Assembly (NCBI GenBank): GCA_029961005.1
Contig: JASBVW010000055.1
Span: forward strand, 1 to 7,869
Length of the DNA: 7,869 bases
Direction of reading: 5' to 3'
DNA from: Bacillota bacterium
GTDB taxonomy: Bacteria; Bacillota; UBA5301; JASBVW01
Shown here one piece after another: positions 1-5,581 of the stretch. A program made the position numbers and the translations under genes. The notes under the pieces were generated by a model. That model did no database searches. It saw nothing but the letters and a program-made list of their open reading frames with translations, and was not told where the DNA came from. Numbering within the stretch: position 1 is the first letter of the stretch; every line of letters begins with the position of its first letter.

Positions 1-828
1 CGGGACCCCTAAATCTCTGATCTTTTGGGGCAACTCGGCCTCCAGGGCCGTGCCAAAGTCGGTCAGGTCGCCCGTATCGATGACGGCGTCCGCGCCAAAA
101 TTCTGCACTACTTGAGCGACCAACTGCAAGGCCGCGGGGTTGTTGTGGATATCGGAGACGTGCAAGATCCGCAGGTCTCCCGGGACCGCCCCCAGTGCCC
201 CCAGGCGATTGGCGCGCTCAAAGAGGGCGGTCAGGTTGTTCCCCAGAAGGCGCAGCTGCCTCCCCAGGTCGTCCACCTGCCGCAAGCTGCGTTGAGCCAG
301 GGAGATCATCCAGGGTGCCGCCTCCAGGGCCCCGCGGTAGCGCGGATGGCTGAAGGCTTGCAGGTCGTAGGTGAGGTACGCCGGGACCACCAAGGCGCCC
401 ACAACCGCCAGGCCAGCCAGGGCCCCGGCCGCCAGACCCTTCCACCGCCTGGTGAGCCACAGCCCCCCCAAAGCCCCACCCGCGGCCGCCACTAAGAAAA
501 GGCGCCGGAGCAAGAGGAAAAGGGCGGCCCGAGCTTCGGGCTCCAACTCCTCAATCACTTGCCGGGAGGAGCTCCAGCCGTTGGCCGCCACCTCCAACGC
601 GGAAAAGTCCAGGTTGCGCAGGGTTACTTCCAGCCGGAGAGGTGCCCTGTGGGTGGGGGCGGCGATCTCGCCCAGCGGCGGGAGGATGAGCACCGTTTCA
701 CCACGGGAGAGCGGCACGACCCGCACCTCCGCCTCCACCGGACCCACTTCAATCGCCTGGCGACCCGCCAGGGCTACGCCCAGGAGGGCCAGCCCGGCCG
801 AAAAGAGCCCCACCGCCAGGGCCCGCAA
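1..828 (-). CDS. Membrane-anchored metallophosphoesterase (calcineurin-like), 3' end outside window
   Basis: The reading frame stays open to the left edge (276 codons from a TTG at 826-828). Numbered from that TTG, there is a TM segment at about 2-20, a roughly 80-residue domain (21-100) containing VGP and PPLG motifs, two more TM segments (about 109-125 and 131-153), a probable helical linker (155-215), then the start of a metallophosphoesterase domain. Metal-binding motif I is HVSDIH (D226, H228) and motif II is DTGDLTD (G253, D254). The GNH[DE] and later His motifs should lie past the edge. Positive charges before TM1 and between TM2 and TM3 suggest that the catalytic domain is outside the cell. 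I recall a similar VGP/PPLG plus phosphoesterase layout in actinobacterial proteins, so family assignment is good but the substrate is unknown. It follows cinA directly. The start is uncertain: the frame is open and coding-like back to the cinA stop, and the SD points to an ATC at 898-900. Confidence 0.85.
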   Translation of the reverse strand, partial: MRALAVGLFSAGLALLGVALAGRQAIEVGPVEAEVRVVPLSRGETVLILPPLGEIAAPTHRAPLRLEVTLRNLDFSALEVAANGWSSSRQVIEELEPEARAALFLLLRRLFLVAAAGGALGGLWLTRRWKGLAAGALAGLAVVGALVVPAYLTYDLQAFSHPRYRGALEAAPWMISLAQRSLRQVDDLGRQLRLLGNNLTALFERANRLGALGAVPGDLRILHVSDIHNNPAALQLVAQVVQNFGADAVIDTGDLTDFGTALEAELPQKIRDLGVP

Positions 829-903
829 ACCCCGCCGCAGGAGGGGCCGAACGCAAGATGCCTGCTGCGGCGAGGAGAGATGCGCTTGCTCTAGCTTGAT
901 CGC

Positions 904-1422
904 CTATCCCTCCACTCGATTTCTGCCCTTTTCGTCTTTGGAGTAGGCCTCCAGGTAGTTCTGGAGAAGACACAGGGCGTAGTAGGCAGCCAGGGCCTTA
1001 AGGTAGACCCGGCCCCGGTTCTCCAGGTGCAGCGCGTAGACTTCTTCCCCTCCCGGGCCGGAGATGGCCACGTAAACCAAACCCACCGGGTGCCCCCGCT
1101 CGTCTCCTTCCGGGCCCGCCAAGCCGGTGGTGGCCAGGGCCACCTCTACGCCGGCCGCCCTCCGCACTCCTGCCGCCATGGCCTGAGCTACCTCCAGGCT
1201 GACGGCTCCCCGCTCTCTCAGCAGCTCTGCAGGCACCTGCAGCTCTTCCTGCTTCGACCGCTCGCTGTAAGTGACCAACCCCCGGTCGAAGTACCGGGAG
1301 CTACCGGGAACGTTAGTCAGGCGATGGGCGATGAACCCTCCGGTGCAGGATTCGGCCACCGCCAGGCGGTGGCCTGCGGCCAGCAGGAGCCGTCCGATCT
1401 CTTCCTCAGGCAAAACCGCCAC
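904..1422 (-). CDS. pncC: CinA C-terminal domain protein, PncC-type nicotinamide-nucleotide amidase
   Basis: The 172-residue protein consists only of the CinA C-terminal domain. It would hydrolyse the amide of nicotinamide mononucleotide (NMN) to give nicotinate mononucleotide plus ammonia, recycling NMN from NAD-dependent DNA ligase and other NAD breakdown. Family motifs are AESCTGG (residues 23-29, conserved Ser25), PGSS (39-42), VTYSERSK (50-57, with conserved Tyr52 and Lys57), GAVSLEVA (72-79) and TTGLAGPEG (98-106) followed by PVGLVYV. The N-terminal MoCF-like domain found in full-length Firmicutes CinA is absent. The gene starts at GTG (1420-1422) with SD GGAGG eight bases upstream, and lies 22 bases after the FtsH-like gene, so it is probably co-transcribed with it. 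The C-terminal tail (about 160-172) is charged. In many Firmicutes recA follows cinA; here a metallophosphoesterase does. The family is certain; activity is inferred from homology. It could equally be named cinA. Confidence 0.93.
   Translation of the reverse strand: MAVLPEEEIGRLLLAAGHRLAVAESCTGGFIAHRLTNVPGSSRYFDRGLVTYSERSKQEELQVPAELLRERGAVSLEVAQAMAAGVRRAAGVEVALATTGLAGPEGDERGHPVGLVYVAISGPGGEEVYALHLENRGRVYLKALAAYYALCLLQNYLEAYSKDEKGRNRVEG
909..913 (-). promoter_or_regulatory. Shine-Dalgarno inside the cinA 3' end, for the metallophosphoesterase
   Basis: Minus-strand GGAGG lies within the last codons of cinA. Eight bases downstream (GATAGGCG) is ATC AAG at 895-900, in the metallophosphoesterase frame. 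This is the normal SD-to-start distance in this window, but the codon is ATC rather than ATG, GTG or TTG. No ATG occurs on the minus strand nearby. The first canonical in-frame starts, TTG at 826-828 and GTG at 811-813, have no clear SD. Either initiation is non-canonical, or the base is a mutation or sequence error (ATG to ATC). Confidence 0.5.
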
Positions 1423-1444
1423 GGCCTTCCCCTCCCCGGCTTTT

Positions 1445-2887
1445 TTAACCGGCCGCCTTCTCCCGCTTCTCAGTCCGGCTCAGCAAAAAGCGGAAGCGCT
1501 CTCCCGAGAGCCGTTCCTCTCGGAGCAACTCCCCCACCACCCGCTCCAAGTCTTCCCGCCGCTGGCGGAGGTGGGCCCGCACCCGCTCCTCCTGCTGGGC
1601 CAAGATCTGGCGCACCGTGCGGTGCAAGAGGTGCGGCGGCAGATCCTCTCTGCTCACCACCCCCAGGGGCGAGAGGCCGGCCTGAATGAGTTGCTTGGCT
1701 ATCCGCACCGCCTCTTCGAAGTCCCCTTGGGCGCCGGTGCTGCGGCTGTCGAGGGAGATCTCCTCGGCCACGGCCCCGGCCAGACAGACGGCGATCTGGT
1801 CCAGGAGCTCCTCCCGGGTGTACATATAGCGGTCGTCTTGGGGAGAGAGGCGCAGGTAACCCAGCGCCCGCCCCCGGGAAGTGGTGGTGATGGCCGAGAC
1901 GGAACCGGGCCGGAGCCACTCGCTCACCAGAGCGTGGCCTGCCTCGTGGTAAGCGATGCGGCGCAGCTCTTCGTTGCGAGGTCGCCGGTCCAGCTTCTCC
2001 CCCATCATGACCTTGTCGATGGCTTCTTTGAAGTCCCGGGCCTCGATGACCGTCCGCCCGGCGCGCAGCGCTTGGATGGCGGCTTCGTTGGCCAGGCTCT
2101 CCAAATGCGCCCCCGAAAAGCCGAAGGTCTCCCGCGCGATCTCCTCCAAGTCCACGTCTGGCGCTAAAGGCTTGTCCCGGGTGTGGATCTGCAGGATATG
2201 GAGGCGACCCTCCCGATCCGGTCGATCGACCCGCACAATGCGATCAAAGCGCCCCGGGCGCAACAAGGCCGGATCCAGGGCCTCCAAGCGGTTGGTGGCC
2301 GCCACCACCAACAGGCGCACCTTGTCGTGGCGCCGCAAGCCGTCCATCTCTGTCAGGAGCTGGTTCAGAGTCTGGTCGTACTCGCGATGGCCGTTTTGGT
2401 GCCCTCTCTTTTCGCCCAGGACGTCTATCTCGTCGATGAAGATGATGGCGCTCTTCTTCTGAGTCCGCTCGGCCAGCGACCGGGCCCGTTGAAAGAGCTG
2501 GCGCACCCTCTGGGCCCCCACCCCGGCGTACATCTCTACAAATTCACTGCCGGAGGCCGAGACGAAGACTGAGTCGGTATAGGCAGCGGCAGCCCTGGCC
2601 AGCAAGGTTTTGCCGGTGCCCGGGGGGCCGGTGAGCAGGATGCCCTTTAAAGGCCGAATACCCAGCTTCTGCGCCCGGTCCTCGTTCTTGATGAACTCCA
2701 GGGCTTCGATGAACTCCCTTTTGGCGCTCTGCTGGCCGCCGATGTCCGAAAAGCTGATCCGGCTCTCTGCAAGGGCTTCTCCTCCGCCGCCCAATACCTC
2801 AAACCGCTTGGCGGTGCCGATGCCGGGCAGCCCCTTGCCCTGCAGGGCAGCGTGGATTAAGAAAGAGACCGCCGCCAAAAGGAGCAC
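1445..2887 (-). CDS. ftsH: FtsH-like AAA+ ATP-dependent zinc metalloprotease, compact form (N-terminus lies in another frame)
   Basis: The open frame gives 480 residues. It has a hydrophobic N-terminus (1-16, the second half of a membrane hairpin), then the AAA+ module: Walker A GPPGTGKT (87-94), pore loop MYAGVG (119-124), Walker B IIFIDEID (148-155), and second region of homology with ATNR (197-200) and RPGRFDR (210-216) carrying the Arg fingers. The peptidase domain has HEAGH (314-318) for zinc and TGAQGD (384-389) supplying the third ligand Asp389, and a charged helical C-terminus follows. All catalytic residues are present. It lacks the roughly 70-residue extracytoplasmic domain of ordinary FtsH, so it is a short FtsH paralogue; the main housekeeping ftsH is probably elsewhere. 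The GTG at 2885-2887 is only the first usable codon in this frame and has no SD. The true start is almost surely GTG 2955-2957 in the +1-related frame, which would give about 503 residues. Likely role: quality control of membrane proteins, perhaps with the small membrane protein encoded just upstream. Confidence 0.9.
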   Translation of the reverse strand: MLLLAAVSFLIHAALQGKGLPGIGTAKRFEVLGGGGEALAESRISFSDIGGQQSAKREFIEALEFIKNEDRAQKLGIRPLKGILLTGPPGTGKTLLARAAAAYTDSVFVSASGSEFVEMYAGVGAQRVRQLFQRARSLAERTQKKSAIIFIDEIDVLGEKRGHQNGHREYDQTLNQLLTEMDGLRRHDKVRLLVVAATNRLEALDPALLRPGRFDRIVRVDRPDREGRLHILQIHTRDKPLAPDVDLEEIARETFGFSGAHLESLANEAAIQALRAGRTVIEARDFKEAIDKVMMGEKLDRRPRNEELRRIAYHEAGHALVSEWLRPGSVSAITTTSRGRALGYLRLSPQDDRYMYTREELLDQIAVCLAGAVAEEISLDSRSTGAQGDFEEAVRIAKQLIQAGLSPLGVVSREDLPPHLLHRTVRQILAQQEERVRAHLRQRREDLERVVGELLREERLSGERFRFLLSRTEKREKAAG

Positions 2888-2897
2888 CGGGGTGGGA

Positions 2898-2957
2898 TCA
2901 AAGCCCAGGGAACACCCCCACCGCCAGTCCGCTGCCCAAGAGAATCTCCTTCCACAC
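2898..2957 (-). other. Out-of-frame N-terminal segment of the FtsH-like gene, ending at CTT TGA
   Basis: A 19-codon frame begins at GTG 2955-2957, five bases after the preceding gene's stop codon and eight bases after GGAGG. It encodes a peptide starting MWKEILLGSG, hydrophobic like the first TM helix of FtsH, and ends CCT GGG CTT TGA (stop at 2898-2900). Skipping one base joins it to the protease frame: slippage at CTT TGA continues as GAT CCC ACC CCG, and removal of one base from the C run (2909-2911) or the G run (2915-2919) also restores the frame. The result would be a complete two-helix membrane hairpin followed by the AAA+ domain. This is therefore either a programmed +1 frameshift, a real frameshift mutation, or a sequencing indel. 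Confidence 0.75.
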
Positions 2958-2962
2958 CAGCC

Positions 2963-2970
2963 TCACCTCC
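2963..2970 (-). promoter_or_regulatory. Consensus Shine-Dalgarno for the FtsH-like gene, overlapping the upstream stop
   Basis: Minus-strand GGAGGTGA is fully complementary to the 16S rRNA anti-SD (UCACCUCC). Its last three bases are the stop codon of the 197-residue upstream gene. The spacer GGCTG leads to GTG at 2955-2957. This arrangement means translational coupling, and it is the main evidence that the FtsH-like gene starts at 2957 and not at 2887. Confidence 0.85.
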
Positions 2971-3556
2971 CCTCAGCCTCTACCTGCCCTACCTCTGCTT
3001 CTCTTTCTGTCCCTCCAGAGGAAGGGGACGAGGAAAGGGAACCTTGCCGCCGCGGGAAGACGGCGTACAGGTAGTGGCCCTCCTTGCCTAAAGCCAAGTA
3101 GACGTTCTCCGCGTCTACGTCCAGGCGGTAGTGCTCCAGGCGGCGTTGAAGAGCCAGGCCCTCCAAGGTAGAGGCCATCTCGCGAAACCGGCCGGTGGCT
3201 ATGCCCTCCTGAATTCCATACTGCATCAAACGCAAGGTCTCTTGCAAATAAGGGGTACGGGTATCCTGTAACTGCAGAGCAAACCGTTCGTCTTTTAAGA
3301 AGCGACGGCTTGCAGCCGTAAGCGCCTGGTAAGTGGCGGGCAGGTCAATGGCCTTCCCCAACCTGACCCGGAGCAGCACCTCCTCACCGGAGCGCGCTAG
3401 AGCAGCCCCTTCGATCCCCGGCAAGGCGCGCAGAGAGGCCAGGAGGGGCCGTTGAACCTCCCAGCGATAAAAGACCTGTTCCCCCGCCAGGAGGAGAAGC
3501 AGGGCGACCAGAAAAGAGGCGGCGACCGCACTGACCTTCCAGTTCCCCAACGGCAT
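2963..3556 (-). CDS. Hypothetical protein with one N-terminal membrane anchor
   Basis: I do not recognise this 197-residue protein. Residues about 9-25 form one hydrophobic segment after a short N-terminus containing Lys7, so it is probably an uncleaved anchor with the rest outside. Residues 36-88 look like an alternating strand/helix unit (hydrophobic strand LLRVRLG at 61-67, then a helix around 73-88). Residues 101-142 are probably helical, followed by strands near 144-167. The tail from 171 is low-complexity, rich in Ser, Glu and Gly. The ATG (3554-3556) has a purine-rich SD (AAGGGGG) six bases upstream, and it is the first gene after the promoter at 3595-3603. Its stop codon is part of the SD of the FtsH-like gene. 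That tight coupling suggests equimolar synthesis and perhaps an adaptor or substrate relationship to the protease; this is inference from position only. Confidence 0.82.
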   Translation of the reverse strand: MPLGNWKVSAVAASFLVALLLLLAGEQVFYRWEVQRPLLASLRALPGIEGAALARSGEEVLLRVRLGKAIDLPATYQALTAASRRFLKDERFALQLQDTRTPYLQETLRLMQYGIQEGIATGRFREMASTLEGLALQRRLEHYRLDVDAENVYLALGKEGHYLYAVFPRRQGSLSSSPSSGGTEREAEVGQVEAEGR

Positions 3557-3594
3557 GTCTCTCCCCCTTCTGGGACAAGTCTGATCTCCCTGCC

Positions 3595-3603
3595 ATTATA
3601 GCA
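3595..3603 (-). promoter_or_regulatory. Extended -10 sigma-A promoter for the membrane protein / FtsH-like / cinA operon
   Basis: In the 85-base gap between pgsA and the 197-residue gene, the minus strand reads TGCTATAAT: a perfect TATAAT (3595-3600) with the TG of an extended -10 at 3602-3603. No good -35 hexamer is present at 16-18 bases, which fits an extended -10 promoter. A 6-base inverted repeat, CTGGGA (minus strand, 3611-3616) and TCCCAG (3570-3575), flanks the -10 and could be an operator, though its length allows chance. The transcript would start roughly 30 bases before the ATG. Confidence 0.7.
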
Positions 3604-3641
3604 CAGAGCGTCCCAGCCGCGGGAGGCCAGAGGGGTGGTAA

Positions 3642-4136
3642 TTAGAGGTGTAAAAAGTAATAGGCACCGCTGGCGACCGTTAAAAAGGCGGAAAAGAAGA
3701 GCAGGGGAAGGCTACCCGGGAGCTCCAGGAGTAGGGCTACTACGGCCACGATCTGGGAGACGGTCTTCACCTTCCCCCAGGGGGTGGCCGCCAGAGAGCG
3801 GCCGCGAGCTGCCAGGGCGATGCGTAGTGCCGTCACCGCTACCTCGCGCCCCAGGATCACGGCCGTCAGCCACCAGGGAATGCGGCCTAAGAAGGCCAGG
3901 GCCAGGAGAGCCGTGCCGACGAGGCACTTGTCCGCCAGGGGGTCCAGGAAGATGCCCAGGCGGGTCACTTCGTTGCGGGAGCGGGCAAAGTAGCCGTCCA
4001 GCCCGTCAGTAGCCGCGGCAAAGGCAAAGACGGCTGCTGCCAGGAGCCTCCCCGCCAGGGTGTGCGAAAAAAGGAAGAGCAGAAAGAGCGGCACCAGAAG
4101 AAGGCGCAGCAGGGTGATGGCAGTGGCGAGGGTCAT
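3642..4136 (-). CDS. pgsA: CDP-diacylglycerol--glycerol-3-phosphate 3-phosphatidyltransferase
   Basis: This integral membrane enzyme transfers a phosphatidyl group from CDP-diacylglycerol to glycerol-3-phosphate, giving phosphatidylglycerophosphate and CMP, the committed step to phosphatidylglycerol and cardiolipin. The CDP-alcohol phosphatidyltransferase signature is complete: D44 xx D47 G48 xx A51 R52, then G61 xxx D65 xxx D69, with D69 as the expected catalytic base. The N-terminal ITLLRLLLVP stretch matches the usual start of the family, GREVAVTALR (96-105) and GKVKTVSQ (121-128) are also typical, and several TM helices surround them. At 164 residues it is slightly short for bacterial PgsA (about 180). 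The ATG (4134-4136) overlaps the rimO stop as ATGA, with SD AAGGAG six bases upstream. The rimO-pgsA pairing is common in Firmicutes. No intrinsic terminator is visible after the stop. Confidence 0.95.
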   Translation of the reverse strand: MTLATAITLLRLLLVPLFLLFLFSHTLAGRLLAAAVFAFAAATDGLDGYFARSRNEVTRLGIFLDPLADKCLVGTALLALAFLGRIPWWLTAVILGREVAVTALRIALAARGRSLAATPWGKVKTVSQIVAVVALLLELPGSLPLLFFSAFLTVASGAYYFLHL

Positions 4137-5524
4137 CCTCTTCTCCTTTCTGAAGCAGGGCTCTCTTCTTCAGGCACTGCCTCCGCCACCAGGTCGTACG
4201 GGCCGGCAGCGATGATCCGGGCGCGAGCGAACCGGCCCGGCTGCAACCCTTTGCCTCGCAGGATGAGGCAGCCATCCACTTCCGGGGCCTCCCATTGGCT
4301 GCGGGCCCTCCATCGGAGCCCCCGGCCGTCCAGGGGGCCCTCCACCAGTACCCGCTCTTCCGTGCCCACCCGGGCGGCATTGAGCTCCCGGGCAATGCCT
4401 TGCTGGAGGGCCAGGGCCTGCCGGCGGCGCCGCCGCCTGATCCGGGGAGGGACCTGGTCCGGAAAATCGGCCGCCGGGGTTCCCTCCTGGGGAGAATAGG
4501 CAAAGATGCCCACCCGTTCCAGCCGCAACTCGCGGAGGAAGTCCAAGAGGGAAGCAAAGGCGGCTTCCGTTTCCCCGGGTAGCCCCACGATGAAGGTGGT
4601 GCGCAAGGCCAGGCCCGGCACTTGGGCGCGTAGGCTCTGAATCAAGTCTCGATACGCTTCCCTTCCCCCCGGCCGGCCTATGCGCCGGAGGATGGCTTCA
4701 TCCACGTGCTGCAGAGGAAGGTCCAGGTAGCGGCAGAGCTTGCGCGACGCCGCCATCACTTGGAGCAGTCGGGGTGTAACGGTGGAGGGATGGGCGTAAA
4801 GAAGGCGGACCCATTCCAACCCCTCTATCTCCTCCAGGTCCTCCAGGAGCTCCGGCAAGGCCGGCCGCCGATAGAGGTCAATCCCGTAAGAGGTGGTATC
4901 CTGCGCCACCAGGACCACCTCGCGCACACCGCACCCCACCAGCGCCTTGACTTCCTGCACCAGGTCCTCCCGGGGACGGCTGCGGTAGGGGCCCCTCAAC
5001 CGGGGAACCACGCAGTAGGCGCAGCGGTGATTGCACCCGTCGGCTATCTTGACGTAGGCCGTGCCTCCGGGGGTAGTGAGCCGCCGCGGAAGAGAGGCCT
5101 CAGGCAGATAGCCGGGCGCCCCCACCCGCACCGCGGGGGCTGCCGCAGCTCTTGCCCCGGCCCGCCGGCTTCTCTCCTCCGCCAAAAGGCGAGGTAGTTC
5201 CCCCGCCAATCCGTTGCCTACAAAAAGATCGACCTCCGGCAGCAGGTCGGCCAATTGCTCCCCATATCGTTGGGGCAGGCAACCGCTGACCACCAGGAGG
5301 CGCCCCTCCTCTTTTTTCCATTGGGCCCAGTCCAGAATGGCCGCGATGGACTCTTCCTGGGCCTGGTCAATAAAAGCGCAGGTCTGAACAATGAGGACCG
5401 CCGCCGCGGAGGGGTCCTGGACCAGCTGGTAGCCCGCCGCCTCCAAAAGGCCGATCATATACTCGGCATCCACCCTGTTTTTAGGGCAGCCCAGACAGGT
5501 GACGGCAAAGGTATTCTCAGGCAA
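4133..5524 (-). CDS. rimO: Ribosomal protein S12 methylthiotransferase RimO
   Basis: This radical-SAM enzyme of 463 residues adds a methylthio group to the conserved aspartate of ribosomal protein S12, using SAM and two [4Fe-4S] clusters. The N-terminal UPF0004 domain has its three cluster cysteines in LGCPKN (Cys13), QTCAFID (Cys49) and SGCLPQRYG (Cys82). These contexts, with QEESI (56-60), mark RimO rather than MiaB. The radical-SAM motif is CNHRCAYC (Cys164, 168, 171), followed by LRGPYRSR. A TRAM domain occupies about 385-450. An Ala/Arg-rich linker (about 118-135) and a run of six Arg (363-368) are local quirks. The start is TTG (5522-5524) followed by CCT GAG AAT, chosen because a strong SD (AGGAGG, nine bases upstream) and a consensus promoter lie just before it. 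The stop overlaps the pgsA start. Confidence 0.96.
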   Translation of the reverse strand: MPENTFAVTCLGCPKNRVDAEYMIGLLEAAGYQLVQDPSAAAVLIVQTCAFIDQAQEESIAAILDWAQWKKEEGRLLVVSGCLPQRYGEQLADLLPEVDLFVGNGLAGELPRLLAEERSRRAGARAAAAPAVRVGAPGYLPEASLPRRLTTPGGTAYVKIADGCNHRCAYCVVPRLRGPYRSRPREDLVQEVKALVGCGVREVVLVAQDTTSYGIDLYRRPALPELLEDLEEIEGLEWVRLLYAHPSTVTPRLLQVMAASRKLCRYLDLPLQHVDEAILRRIGRPGGREAYRDLIQSLRAQVPGLALRTTFIVGLPGETEAAFASLLDFLRELRLERVGIFAYSPQEGTPAADFPDQVPPRIRRRRRRQALALQQGIARELNAARVGTEERVLVEGPLDGRGLRWRARSQWEAPEVDGCLILRGKGLQPGRFARARIIAAGPYDLVAEAVPEEESPASERRRG

Positions 5525-5548
5525 GGAGCCCTTCCTCCTCCTCAGTTC

Positions 5549-5577
5549 ACTATAGACCTCCGACCGCCGCCTGTCAA
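5549..5577 (-). promoter_or_regulatory. Consensus sigma-A promoter for rimO-pgsA
   Basis: The minus strand reads TTGACA (5572-5577), 17 bases, TATAGT (5549-5554): a perfect -35, optimal spacing and a 5/6 match at the -10. The -35 lies four bases after the livF stop codon. Transcription should begin near 5542, leaving a leader of about 20 bases that holds little more than the SD before the rimO TTG. There is no visible terminator between livF and rimO, so read-through from the liv operon is possible as well. Confidence 0.85.
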
Positions 5578-5581
5578 CGTT

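Noticed and set aside
25..946. Two overlapping plus-strand frames (25-495 and 371-946)
   Set aside because: They lie opposite the metallophosphoesterase, whose HVSDIH and GDLTD motifs identify the real strand; the products are Arg/Pro/Gln-rich and low in complexity.
1271..2167. 298-codon plus-strand open frame opposite the protease and cinA genes
   Set aside because: Both genes beneath it carry complete catalytic motifs; the antisense product has no recognisable domain or convincing SD.
2963..3556. The 197-residue protein and the FtsH-like protein as one split gene, since both are in the same frame
   Set aside because: An ideal SD overlaps the TGA and a GTG follows five bases later with a fitting hydrophobic peptide, so separate genes with translational coupling explain the junction better than a nonsense mutation.
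3605..3641. Possible terminator after pgsA
   Set aside because: Only short GC-rich stems are present (TCCC/GGGA around GCGG) and no T tract follows, so I do not call an intrinsic terminator.
4006..4557. 183-codon minus-strand frame across the rimO-pgsA junction
   Set aside because: It is an alternate frame of rimO and pgsA, both well supported; the product is Trp/Arg/Gly-rich with no domain.
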